Shown one piece after another: positions 14,101 to 28,500 of a stretch of DNA of 64,000 nt. Each line of letters starts with the position of its first letter. Position 1 is the first letter of the stretch. The translations under genes were made by a program, and so were the position numbers. Source of the DNA: Rugalucina vietnamica. Taxonomy: Eukaryota > Mollusca > Bivalvia > Lucinida > Lucinidae. The stretch covers positions 45,649,986 through 45,713,985 of the forward strand of contig OZ024875.1 of assembly GCA_964017185.1 (NCBI GenBank), in the 5' to 3' direction. The notes below the pieces were generated by a model. It was given only the letters and a program-made list of their open reading frames with translations, was not told where the DNA came from and did no database searches.

Positions 14101-17100
14101 GCCATCAGTGGATCGATATTAGTTTATTTCCATGATATGTAAAATTGTTTGTTTGAGAGCATGTCACTCCCATGAGAGATGGTAAATAGATTCCTCCTAC
14201 AAATTAGATCTTCCCTGAGTTTAGAAGCTGCTGACTGGTATACTGGTTAATCTACTCAGCATCTTAACCAGGTTTGGAATGTATCCTCAACATAAAAAAT
14301 TCCCAAACAAGTATATAGAGGATCTTACACTCGTGGTCATTTCATATGAAATTTATTAAACGAGCCTTTGGCGAGTGTAAGATTTGTTTTATCATATGAC
14401 TTCCTAAATATGACTTGGACATACTTCCAATGAAAATTAACATTGTTGTTACGGAGGTCGTCAATGACGTTACATATTCTAGCAAAAGTGTATTATACAC
14501 TTTATTGTGATCATAACACTTTTATTACATGACGTTATACACTGGAAAACAGTGACGTCATATGATAAAAGTGGTGACAGATCTAAGAATTTTACCAGCC
14601 TTTCCTTAAATTGTATTCTATAGTCTTTTATTCTTTCTTTTACTCAGGATGTTCAAAGTTCAGTATGATGTAGGGTAAATGTTTTAATGTGGCACATCAT
14701 CAGCAAACATTGTAATGTTTATTATCTTCTTGTCTACTAGATTTCTATTAGGCCACTTTATGAGAGACTCTAAAACTCAATACAATGGCACAATCCTGAC
14801 AGCATTTTATGGTAGAAATAAGCAACTTTCATTCAAGTTGTCTAAGACTACTTATTGTCTACATTAACTCAGATGAGAAAATGGCCTATAATGGTCTGTC
14901 ATGGTTCAGTTTGGTGCACTTAAAGCAGTTCACTGTTTGGAATGGAGGCAGGGTGGGGAGAACAAATTAAGCCAGAAAAATTAGACCAGATTGTGTTGTC
15001 AGAGACGAAAAAATGTCCAGGCCTGCAAACATTGATTGTAATAATTATTTCCCACCCCTCAAACCTCATCCCCTACATAAAAATAAAATGGTCGCACCAG
15101 TGGTAAAAAATGCTCCTGAAATTTACATCAGGATAATATGTCCGTGACACGTATACACCCTTGAACCCCACTTTTATACAGCAAAAGTGGGGTATGCGGG
15201 GGTAAACCTGTTTTTCTTATTTTTGCTACAAAACATAGATTGTGGGTACTCGTTAGAACCGCCTCGCCGAGGCGGTTCTAACATGTACCCACAATCTTAT
15301 GTTTTGAGCAAAAATAAGAAAAATAACAAAAACTTGATTCTGAAAATTTTCAAATATCAAAAACTTGATTCTGAAAATTTTTAAATTTTTACAGTTTCAG
15401 AAAATTCAATACATTGCATGGGCATGTTTTTGTAATGAGGTTTAGAAATGATTCTTGTGACATTGGTGTTTTTATGGCATCAGTACATTATGGCATCAGT
15501 CCATAACAACCATTACGCGTAAAATGGACACAAATTTTGACCTCAAAGCATTCGGGTGTGTTTATATCTTTTGAAATCATTACGAAAACACGCCCATGCA
15601 CTATACAGATTTTTTTTCGGTTGTGAAAATCTAAAATTTCATTAGAATTTTTTTTTTATATTTTTCTTATTTTTGCTCCAAAACATAGATTGTGGGTACT
15701 GGTTAGAACTGCCTCGCTTGCAGTTCTAATGTGTACCCACAATTTATGTTTTAAGCAAAAATAAGAAAAATATCAGAATTTTTCTATTGAAAATTTTCAT
15801 TTTTGACAACTTTAAAAATCTCTGTGTATTGCATGGGCATGTTTTCGTAATGTATACACTTAAAAATGGACACAAATTTTGGCCTCGTCCAAAGCAGTGT
15901 ATTCGGGTATATCTTTTGAAACTTTGTGGAAACTCTGACAGGTTTTGTACATTGACCAAGTTCTTTTGTGAAGTCACTGAATACTTAAACCTTTGTCTTT
16001 GTTTCTTTATTCTCATTTGGACTAAAGTGTGAAACAATGAAAAAGCTAAAGCGTAAAACATAAAAAAGATTTTTGTTTATAAATTTTATAAACCCTATTC
16101 ATTGTATTCTTTGTTTGGAAAAAAAAATTATGGTATGTACACTTGCTTTTTACAATTCATCCTTGCGGTTTGCTGTCATTTCTATTGTTTCACGGTTTTG
16201 TTTTATTTTTGACGCATTTCAAAATAATTGCCTGTTCCTTTATACGGTTTTGCCGCGTTGCAGAATGCTTTCATTGGAAAAGTATGATTATCGGTAATAT
16301 ATACCCCGCCTTTTGTCTTCTAACATATCTAATAATTTGAGAAGAGACACAAATTGCTTTGGTTAGAAAATAAATCAGTGAAATTATTGTAAAGATTGGC
16401 AAAATTTACATTCTTTCATGTAAATGTGTACATTGAAAGGGAACTTAACTCTTGTTCTAGAGGTTCAAATGTTGTATTTTAGTACCCCCTCCTACAGAGA
16501 ATAGAGATGTAAGCAGCAAAAAAAATGAAAGGAAGATTGAAAGAAAGAAAAGAAAGTAGGAAAGAAGTAAAGAAAGAACAAAGAAAGAGAGAAAGAAAGA
16601 AAAACTACATTGTAGTTTGGTGGCTCTCAATCCTATTCTAAGTTTGTTTTGCACACGTAAAACTACATGTATCTGTATTGTGACATTATCATTCTAGTTG
16701 GTCATTGGGAAATTTTTAGTTTCCTTTCTCGGCACTTGTATGTCCCATAGCAGGCCTGAATAGGTATTGAAATTCAATAAATAATGGATTATTTATATTA
16801 TTCATTTACAATGTTTTCCCTTTGGATATTCAGTTATGACCAGTGTAGTTGATTTTGTGTCTATTATGCCACATCATGACAATACATGAGCCGCCTCGTG
16901 GGAAAACCAACAATGTGGTTTCCAAACAGGTCAGACACAAACTGGGCTGTACAAGCACAGAAAAGAGCTAGAAGCTTGAAATTTCGGATTTAAGTAGGAG
17001 AGGAATTGTACTATCCGAGTAGTGAAAACAAAGGCGCTGATCAGCTTCGCAGCTACTGCGAAGCTGATCTGCGCCTTTGTTTTCGCCTATGCAGATTGTT

Positions 17101-18460
17101 GGTTTTCCCATGGGGCAGCTCATTTTATGATGGGATGAAAGTAGCACTGAAAGCTGTGCATTTGCAGTAGATCAGTGATTTAATTTATCTTTATGAATAA
17201 AACAATCCCTATGCTTCCTTAATCCTGAATTTTAAGCCTCTAGCGATCTTCTGTTGCTGATTCTGAAAAGGATAAAAAACTGTGTAGATCAATTATTTTT
17301 TGTTACATGTCGCAATTATTGATAAATTGGAACATTTATTGCCATATGGTCAGGAAGCTGTATACTGGTTCGGACAATATTTTCTCACATTTTATTTGCA
17401 TACTAGACCACAGGGCATTGACACTTTTTATTGTGCAAGCAAACAAAATGGTATACATAAGTTCCATTGTCTAAACCTGATAACTGTAGTAAAGGTAACA
17501 AACCCCTACCTTCACAAGATAATGGCTTTTCTGCAGTCACTGGAACCAATTCAGAAAGACATTCATGTTGGTCCTCTTAAAGAGGCTGTTGTATTAACGG
17601 TCAGAGTCCTGCATACAAATGGTGAAACACTATACAGTAAGGTCTGAACTAAAGTATACAGAAAGTGCACATGGTGAGCACATTCTCTGAACTTCAGGTG
17701 CACATCACTTTGCACGAGCTCTGAGAGTCAAGTGCACTTACCTAGAACTCCAGGTGCACGATTCCTATCTGAGCCGAAAGTGCACTTGCTGTTAGCTCAG
17801 GTGTCATTTCAATTTTACAGGTAACTATTATAGGATGCATTTGAGTGACAATCAAACCAATGCATATAATTGGAAAATGAAATGATTTAATTGAACAAAA
17901 TACTGCTGATTTGTTTTATGTTTATGAGAAACAATGTAACTATATAAAACAATAGTCCCTGAGCAGACTGTGTGAAAGCAACATATTCCATGAGCGATGC
18001 GGGAATTTGCCTTTAATACCGTTTGAGTGGTGTCATGAGCAAACTGCACAAAATAAATGAGCGACAAGTTGCACTGTAAGCAAGCTACATGTGTTTCAAC
18101 ATAGTTTTAGTGATTTTTTAAAATCATATGATATATCTGAATTTCACACAGTTACCTGTCTAGATAACCAGTCAACATTTACCTGAGAACCATTCGAATA
18201 TTTACTGAACCAGTCCCAAGTTAAACCAAAAGCTCTCTTTAATTGTACTATTGTACATGAGACACACGCCAACTGGTTAATGATTGCAAATGAGTTATTG
18301 CTCATATTTTATGACAGGTGATAATTGGATTAAAGGACCATAAACCATGAAGTTCTTTAATTTTATTGAACAAAATGAACAAATTTGTCCTGGTTAAATA
18401 TTGAGGATTCCTGATCGATTATAATTTTGTTCAGAAGAAGACTACCGGAAATTAACAGAG

Positions 18461-18508
<48 letters not shown>

Positions 18509-19330
18509 GCTACAATATTGTACTACATGGTTTGAATGAGGCTTGCTTCAGGTTTTATACGGGATACTTTATCATTCCTTTCTTATTCATGCGCTCATAC
18601 TTAGCAACTTTATAAACTAAAACATTTCATTAATTAATTTATAAACACCACGGCATCGTGTTTCAAGACATGACAGGAGTTAGCCTGGGTCCAGTCGCCA
18701 ATATAATTATTTTTCTTTTATTTTTTTTTTCGACAATGCGTATGTTATAAAAATTACACATCAAATTAAGGTATCGGTAGCCGTTATTGATTTCCGTAGA
18801 TATTGACATTTTTGACCAAGAAACGAAAAAATAAAAAAGAGAGAAAATGATCAGGCTGGAACCCAGGCTAGACAGGAGTATATAATGTCACACAGTTATA
18901 CACAATAAATGAGCGCACAAGTTGCCTTGTAAGCAAGCTACATGTGTTTTTTGCCATAGTTGTAGTGCATTTTCAAATATGATATCTCTGAATTTCTCAC
19001 ATTTACCTGTCTAGATAACCAGTCAACATTAACCGGAGAACAATTCGAATATTTACTGAACCAGTCCCAGGTAAAAACAAAAGCTCTTGTATTTGTATTT
19101 TACAATAGATATGCGTCCACTAGAAAATGATTATAGATGAGTTATTGCTTTTATGACAGGTGATAAAGTCACAGTGGATTAAAGGACAATAAACCTCGAA
19201 GTTTAAGCTTCTTTAATTTTATTGAGTATAATGAACAAATTTGTCCTGGGTAAAATATTGAGGATTCTTGATCGAAATAGGGTTAACGGAAATTAAAAAA
19301 ATCTCTCTCTCTCTCATTCTCTCTCTCCCT

Positions 19331-19391
<61 letters not shown>

Positions 19392-19488
19392 GTTGTATAA
19401 GATGGTTTGAATGGGGCTTCCTTAAAATAAGTTTTTATACAGGTTATTTTATCGTTTTCCTTTCTGATTCATGCACTCAAACTTAGCA

Positions 19489-19555
<67 letters not shown>

Positions 19556-22500
19556 ATGCCATTGTACTTAAAGGGCATTTCAAGACAGTACAGGAGTATA
19601 TAATGTCAGACAGGTATACCTGTACCAAACTGTCTGTTTGTTTGCCACTCAAGTGCTCAGTGACTAACAGAATGATTAACATGTCTTATCTCACCTTGTT
19701 AATGTCAGGCACACTTCATAATTGGTTTCAATAGACAAATTAATCTGTTTGATTATGATTAGAGACTGTTTGGTTTCTTTTTACCTGAGATACGCATATT
19801 GAATGCTCGAATGCTATTTACTGATATTAACTTGATATAAATTATTTTGCATCTTCCTAAACAATAAATAATAAATATAATACAAAATTTTATTTTATTT
19901 TCAACTTTTATCTTTTAAATGAATGAATGAATGAATTATACTTATCTCACCTTGTTAATATCAGACACACTTCATAATTGGTTTCAAATGACAAATTAAT
20001 CGGTTTGGTTATAATTAGAGTATGTTTGGTTTCTTTTTACCTGAGATACACATATTGCATAGTATGCTCAAATACTATTAACTGATATTAACTTGATATA
20101 AAATATTTTGCATTTTCCTAAACAATAAATAATAAATGTAATAAAAAATATATAATATTATTTTATTTTCAACTTTTATCTTTTAAATGAATGAATGAAT
20201 GAATGAATTATACTTATTTCACCTTGTTAATATCAGACACACTTCATGATTGGTTTCAACTGACAAATTAATCGGTTTGGTTTTAATAAAAGAATGTTTG
20301 GTTTCTGAGATACGCATATTGTATAGAATACTCGAATGCTGTTAAATGATAATAACTTGTATAAATTATTTTATGTTTTCCTAAAACAATAGATAATAAA
20401 TATAATTAAAAACTTTATTTTATTTTTAAATTTTATCTTTTGAATGAATGAATGAATGTTGCCCAGTGTCTTATTTTTGTCAATTTTTCTTCACCTGTTA
20501 CCGGCATGAAAATCGTTTAGTTACCTGTCTTAATAACCAGTCAACATTTTCCTGAGAACCATTCAATTAGTTACTGAACCAGTCCCAGGTAAGAACAAAT
20601 GAATTTTTCTTCATGATTAACACGTCTTATCTCACCTTGTTAATATCAGGCACGCTTCATAAATGGTTATTGCTCATATTTTATGACAGGTGATAAAATT
20701 GATTAAAGGACCATAAACCTCGAAGTTTAAGCTTCTTTAATTTTTTTTTTTCAATTAAATTAATGATTCATGATTTTGTTCGCTTGAAAACCGTTGACTG
20801 TTGTCTTTAGACCTCAAGTGCAGTGCTCTTATTTCAATTGAAACAAATAAATAAATATAAACATTTGCATGCATTCCTTTTATAAAACCTTGCGGAATAG
20901 GATTATATTGACACATTTTTGCAAAGAAAGAAAAAAGAAGCTTAAAAAGAAAGAAAGTAATAAAGAACACAAAAGATGAGATTAAATAAAAAAAAAAAAA
21001 ACAAAAACAAAAAAAAAAAAAAAAAAAACTAGAAACAAAAATATAAAAAAAGGAAAAAAATATATGTTATTTATTAATAGCTTATTTCCCCCCAAAGGAA
21101 CAATAAATTAGAGATGACATAATATAATACTGGAAAAATAAAAATAAGACAAGCTTAAAATAAGACAAACTGTTTTTTTTTTCTTTCTATCAAAACCATT
21201 TCATTATACTGCTGATACAGCAAATACAGGTATGTGGTATCATCAAACACCAGCCAAAATGAAATACAGGTACAGGTATGAGTATAGAGGTGCCAGAACT
21301 TGGAGTGCACTTGAATTGAACATCAGGTGCAACTTATGTCTCAGATTAAGCTCACGCGAAGTGCACATGGCGAGCACATGATGTGCACAAGGGTGTATAC
21401 TTTAGTTCAGACTTCACTGTATGTGCCATAACTCTTCAATGGCAATAAATGAGCCGTCTCATGGGAAAACCAACAATGTGGTTTCTGAACAGGTCTGACA
21501 CAAACCGCGCTGCACAAGCACAGAAAAGTGCTAGATGCTTGAAATTTTGGATACAAGTAGAAGAGGAATTGTAGTATCCGTTTAGTGAAAACAAAGGCGC
21601 TTATCAGCTTCGCGGTTACCGCGAAGCTGATCTGCGTCTTTGTTTTCGCATATGCAGATTGTTGGTTTTCTCATGAGGAGGCTCAAATTGTGGCTTCTGA
21701 AGGATTCATAGCCATAAAAATTAATGGCCAAGTTACAATATATTGTAAATGTCTACTGGTTATGTTTATTTTTGTTGGTTTGTTGTATGGCATTTTTTTC
21801 TGTTTTTCAGCACAGAGAAGCAGAGAAAGCAAAGAGGACAGCCCGAGAAGAAGAATACAGACAGATATGCAAACAGTCTCTCAGTAAGTTTAGTTTTATA
21901 GTATTTCAGTGTTATCATAAAACTTGCCCATGCAAGATGCAAAGATTTTTCAACTGTAAAAATGTGACAATTTCGTTATAAAAATTTGGATGTTTTTAAT
22001 ATTTTTGCTCAAAGCATAGGCAGCGGGTACATGTTAGAACTGCATCGGTGTAATGTGGTTCTAAAGAGTACCCACAATCTATATGTTTTGGAGCAAAAAT
22101 AAGAAAAACATTTATCCCTGTAAACCCCATTTCCACTATATACATGTAAAAGGGGTATTAATTACATGGACATGTTTGCATGATGAACAGTTTTGATATA
22201 TGGAAGGTCTCTGTTGTGACAAAACCAAGCAATTCAATAAAAATATGCAACAAATCTTTTTCCTTTCATGGTATGGTACCTAAAACCAACCTTCTAAACA
22301 AGTCATATTCTATGGCTGTATAGCTTTGCGATTTGACGGTATCGCTGTTTCCCAGCTTCATCTAATCGTGCATCACATCTACAGGGTGGATATACTCGTT
22401 ATACTGTATCCATTTTGCCAATTTATATTTGCAGCTATTCATTTGTGCAGGATTCCTTCCCTTCCACACCTGAGCCACTGTTAACTTTGTTATAGAACAG

Positions 22501-25500
22501 TCATAATTCACAAAGTTTTTCAAAACCTTGTTAATTCTGGAACTGTTCTAGAATCATGAAAGATCTCTTAGAAAATATGAGCCGCCCCGTGGGAAAACCA
22601 ACAATCTGCATATGCGAAAACAAAGGCGAAGATCAGCTTCGCGGTAACCGCGAAGCTGATCAGCGCCTTTGTTTTCGCTACACGGGTAGTACAATTCCTC
22701 TACTTTCTAAATCTGAAATTTCGAGTCTCTAGCCATCTTCTGTGATGGTACAGGTCGGTTTGCGTCGGACCTGTTCGGAAACCACATTGTTGGTTTTCCC
22801 ACGAGGCGGCTCATATGAGCAAAACATTATGCCTTCCTGATCACCATGTCTTAAAGGGCAAATCAATTTTTAGTGGAATTAGCAGTTGATCTACTTTAAA
22901 GCTTTTAATCAGGTTATATGCATTTTGATCTATAAAGCTTTGTGACTATTCATGTATACATAATAGATGTATGAAAGTTGATTAGGAGTTTATATGAAAT
23001 TGAATAAAGGATCGTATATATACAAAGTGGAACAATGAAGAATAAAATGGCTGGCATAATTTATTCTAAACTTTGGAATAACTGATTTGTATTTCCCTAA
23101 ACAACTTTAAGCAGTAAAAAGAAGTTTGGTATACGGTTGTTGTAAATTTTTCAGACTAGGAATATTTGAATATGTCTCGAGGTTGGGAAGCCATCAGACA
23201 TAACTTGGATAGTATCATAGGTTTGTTCAAGCTTGCTTTAGTACCTCCACTTTGCCCATTCCCATTGGCAATATAACTAAACACTCTGATTTTTTCACAC
23301 CTGCCATTTTTGCCTGGAACGTCTGAAGGAAAGTTTGAAAGCTTGTCCTCAAAAATGTGTTTATAAACCTGTTGTGTATCCACAGGGTTGTGTCCTTGAG
23401 CAAGACATGTGAGCCTGTGCTTACGAAAACTTCCGACCAGGTCTGACACAAACCGGGCTGTACAGTCACAGAAGATGGTTAGAGGCTGGACATTTTGGAT
23501 TTAGAAAGTAGAGGCATTGTACTATCCGTGTAGCGAAAACAAAGGTGCTGATCAGCTTCACAGTTACTGCGAAGCTGATCTGCACCTTTGATTTTGCATA
23601 GGCAAAACGCTGGTTTTCTCAAGATGCGGCTCATATTTTCACTCCCCACAGTACTGGATAATACCAAGGAATTTGTGATTCTTTGCCAATATGTCTGAAA
23701 AAAAGTTGACTGGGACATTGAGACAAAACGGCTGGGTTCAAGTCAAGTTCAGAAACTCAGAGAATGTCTCCTATGAAGATTTATCAATGTTTCCTTAACC
23801 GCCCATACTGTCTAATATGTGTCTCTTAATTTTTCACTACAATGACATCTGAGCCGCGACGCAAGAAAAACAGTCTTCGGGGTTTCCGACCGGGTCTGAC
23901 ACAAACTGGTCTCTACAGTCATAGAAGAATGCTAGATGCTTGAAAATTAAGAGGTATTGTACTATCTGTGTAGCAAAATCAAAGACACTGATCAATTGTG
24001 CAGTTATTGCACAACTGATCGGCATCTTTGTTTTCGCATAGGTAAATGTCTGGTTTTCTCATGAGGCGGCTCATCTAATATATAATTCTTCTGTGTGTGT
24101 TTGACTGGAATTTCTCCGAGACTGAACCAATTTACCAAAGTTCACTAAACTAGCACAGTTTTTGTGAGGTTTCCATGTTTATCACTGAACATTTTAAGTA
24201 ACAATGTGTTGACATGTCGTATCGCAAATCATTACGAAAACACGCCAGTATGCAATATAAAGGAGATTTTTCAGCTGCAAATATTGAAAAATTTCATAAG
24301 AAAAAACAAAAGATATTTTTAATATCTTAGTATACCCCTGCAAGCCCCAGTTTTTCTATATAAAAGTGGGGTTTAAGGGGGTATACATTTTACGGACATG
24401 TTTTCCTGATGTTAGTATCCATGACAGTATTAATTCTGCATTTTCAAAGCTAAAGAGAGAAGATAGTTCTCGGAAGAAACAATAATACAATTGTAAAGCA
24501 TCCTTACTGTCATGTTTAGTGGGATGCTTAGAAATCAGTCTTCAATCATTCCATGGAAAAAAAAAAAAAACACTCATCATTACAAAACGCACTGATGTAA
24601 TAAACAGAGGTATGCGTCTGAACAGATTTTCCTTGAGTTTTAAAAATTCAAAATTTTTAGTAGAATTTTTTTTTATATCTTTCATATTTTTTTGCTCAAA
24701 ATATAGATTGTGGGTACACGTTAGAACCGCCTCACCGAGGCGGTTCTAACGAGTACCCACAATCTATGTTTTGGAGCAAAAAGAAGAAAAATAGGTATAC
24801 CCCTCCATATCTCAGTTTTACTGTATAAAATTTGGGTTCAAGGGGGTATACATTACATGGTTATGTTTTCTTATCATGAAAGATTTGATTTACAGTTGTT
24901 GTTTTTTCAACTCAACATACGAGTTTCGTTCCTTCCGATGTTTGCTATTTCAATCTTTTGATAACCTTTTGGTTCTCGGACAATAAATATATGATGTTGG
25001 TATTTCAATGCACATGATACGTGTTCTCCACTTATGTACAAGTTGTAGAAGCCATCAGAACAAATGAGCCACCTCATGGGAAATCCAACAATCTGCATAG
25101 GCGAAAACAAAGACGCAGATCAGCCTCGCAGTAACCGCGAAGCTGATCAGCGCCTTTGTTTTCGCTACTCGGATAGTACAATTCCTCTTCTACTTAAATC
25201 CGAAATTTCAAGCTTCTAGCTCTTTTCTGTAGCTGTACAGGCCGGTTTTTGTCGGACCTGTTCGGAAACCACATTGTTGGTTTTCCCACGAGGTGGCTCA
25301 AATATTATACGGGGCAGGGAGCACGGTGTTGAAACATTTTTGAAACTTTAACCAATATCTTCTAAATACATGTACAATTTTAACAAAAATATGTCGCATT
25401 TCAGAGGAAGACAAAAGGAGCATCAAAGATGAGAAAAAGGCAACAACCAGAACCCAGAAAGATCTGCCCAGTCAGAGGAAAGACAATGCCCCAACTGCCC

Positions 25501-28500
25501 CTCCCCGCTCCCCAGGGTCGGGTAGCAGGCGGAGGGGACCGGGGTTCCAGCCTGCTCTACCAGCCATGACTGCGACACCAGACTTGGGTGATGATGAGGA
25601 TGATAATGAGGTCGATGGGAAAGAGGCAAAAATACCAGAAGGTTTGTTCATGCAGTGTTCAGAAACCTCAGTCATGATCTCAGAATTGGCATCCAACACT
25701 ACGAAAACACGCCCATTTGCAATATACAGAAAATATTTTTGTTGTAAAAATGAAAATTTTCACTGGAAAAAATTTGATATTTTTCTTATTTTTGCTCAAA
25801 ACATAGATAGTGTGTACACTGCGAGGCAGTTCTAACAAGAACCCACAATCTATGTTTTGGAACAAAAATAAGAAAAAATAGATATACCCCTGCATACTCC
25901 AGTTTTGCTATATAAATGTGGGGTTTAAGGGGGTATTCATTCACGGACACGTTTTCCTTATGATACCAGGCAGTGTAGCATGAGATTTGTATTGAAGCGT
26001 ACCTGATATTAGTCCTGACACATCTGGCACATTTCTTTCATTAAGATTAATTTGAGCCCCCTTGTGGGAAAACCAACAATGTGGTTTCCGAACAGGTCCG
26101 ACCCAAACCGGTCTGTACAAGCACAGAAGCAGGCTAGAAGCTTGAAATTTCGGATTTAAGTAGAAGAGGAATTGTACTATCTGAGTAGCAAAAACGACGC
26201 TGATCAGCTTCGCGGTTACCGCGAAGCTGATCTGCGTCTTTTTTTTCGCCTGTGCAGATTGTTGGTTTTCCCATGAGGCGGCTCATTTAACGTTGAACTA
26301 TTTCAATTGCCATTCTTCTTCTTCCAATGATTCAAGAAGAGTATTTGTCTGTTAGTGGTGGAAAAATGTACACCAAGCTCTGGTAACCTGTCTCTGTGGT
26401 TGGGATAAGTGACAGTCATGACAGCTTTTCACCATAACAAGAACAAACAGAAATGATATTCCAATTGAAGGACATCAAAAACTTGTGCGCAAGAGGAGTT
26501 TTTGGTTTGGAGACCCGAAGAAACACAGGAAGCATATTAGCTGCGTCGTGAGAAAACTGTGTTTTTGCCTAGTCGAAAACAAAGGGGCAGATCACCTTCG
26601 CAGTAACTGCAAAGCTGGTCAGCACAGTTTTTGATACATGGATAGGACAATTCCTCTACTTTCTAAATCTAAAATTTCTCTAGTCATCTTCTGTGCTTGT
26701 ACAGCTTGGTCTGAATGCCACTTTTTCACCTTCCTGTTATGCATACGTCACAAACATGTTTTCTCACGCAATAGTTTGCTATGTTTCAAAGCCCTGCCAG
26801 ACTGCTACGAAAATAGAAAGCTTTTAAAAATTAATCCATTACCTCCCGATTTGATTTCAAAACTTTATTTTATACTAGCCGCATCACTAGAAAACCAGAT
26901 TTTTGAATGTGCGAAAACAAAGGCACAGATCAGCTGTGCAGTAACTGCACAGCTGATCAGTGCCCTTTTTTTGCTACAAGGAAAGAACAATCCCTCTACT
27001 GCCTAAATCCTAAATTTTAAATTTCAAGCCTTCTTCTTTGACTGTACAAGCTGATTTGTGTCGGACCTGGTCAGGAACCCCAAAGACTGATTTTTTCGCG
27101 TCATCGCTCATATGTTTGTTTCAGAGTTTGATAGCACATAATATCAGGATTTTAATCAGTAACTGTCACTTGAGAGGTTCAAATTTATCATGTGATATTG
27201 AAATTAAAAAAAAAAAATGCATTTGTCATAAATATTTCTAAAACATGCAACTGGAATGGCAGAGAGTCCACCTATTCCCATGTGGAGATGACTTTCAAAG
27301 GATTAAGGGACAAATTTTGAGTGTCTACATTTACATCATCAGAATAATGTTTTTCTTTTTTTCCTGACCTTAGTTTTGCACTAGTTTCAGTAACTGCACA
27401 GCTGATTAGCACCTTTGTTGTCACTTTATGGAAGGTACATCCGCTCTTCTTCCTACATCCAAAGCTTCAAATTTGCAGCAAGTGTACAGCCTGCTTTGTG
27501 TCGGATCTGGTCAGAAACATATTGTTGGTTTTCTCACATGAAGACTCAAATGAACCCATAACTTTTTTTGTAGATTTACCCTGGTATGAGCAAACAGCTA
27601 TACAAGCTGTACGGTATAAATGCTGACTACTTCGTTATAGCCATCATAGGTAGTGCAATGTCTCTTCTTCCTCAATTGGAAATTTCAAGCTTTCAGCCAA
27701 CTTCTGTGAGTCACTGCAGCCTGGTTTGTGTCAGACCTGGTCGGAAATTTTAGGTTATTCACATACAAAGACTCAAATGTTCCCATAATTTTCCTTGTAG
27801 ATTCCCCCTGGCATGAACAGCAGCTATACAAGCTGTACGGTAAAAATGCCGACTACTTCCTACACCCAGTGATGGAGACGAGGAATGAAACGGTGAAAAA
27901 AACCAACCCTAAACTCAGGCGACAGGGAGGTAAGCATGTGTCATACACCCGTCCCAACATGACTTAAAATTTGTTGGCGGGGACGTTAAATCTCAACACA
28001 AACAAACAGGAATAGGAAAAGTAAGCAATGAACAAAATTTGTGCAAGCCATTAGAAGGACACACACACAAAAACTTGGAAAACGATCAAAGTCACAAGTA
28101 TAAATACATGGAAAACATATGAGCATCCAAATTAGCGGCCTAAAATTAAGGTACATGTACGAAAGAACGAAAATAGGCAAAATCATAAATAGGAACCAAT
28201 TGAAAACAAGCCTTGGCACCATTATGGCTGTTTGCAGATCATGTTCGGGGGTTAGTTTATCAATAGACAATTGAGCTGCGTCATGATGAAATGAACATTC
28301 CATATATGCAAAAACAAGGACCCAGGTCAGCTACCGCGAATGTGATCAGAGCCTTTGTTTTCGCTCTATGGATAGTACAATACCCCTTCTTCCTAAATCC
28401 AAAATTTCCAGCCTCTAGCCATCTTCTGTGCTTGTACAGCTCAGTATATATTAGACCTGTTCGAAAACCACAATATTGTTGGTTTTCTCATGCCGTGACT

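Larger units (their letters stand above)
17635..21419. mobile_element. 3.8-kb TA-flanked TIR element (Tc1/mariner-like ends)
   Basis: Left end CAGTAAGGTCTGAACTAAAG and right end CTTTAGTTCAGACTTCACTG are inverted repeats. They continue inward as GTGCACATGG...GAGCACA on both sides. TA lies at 17633-17634 and 21420-21421, the duplication expected of the Tc1/mariner/pogo group. No transposase remains. The interior is made of duplicated blocks and microsatellites (separate entries). Confidence 0.75.

Noticed and set aside
18427..19682. Serine/leucine-repeat and YLFI-repeat ORFs
   Set aside because: Translations of (TC)n and (AAAT)n microsatellites.
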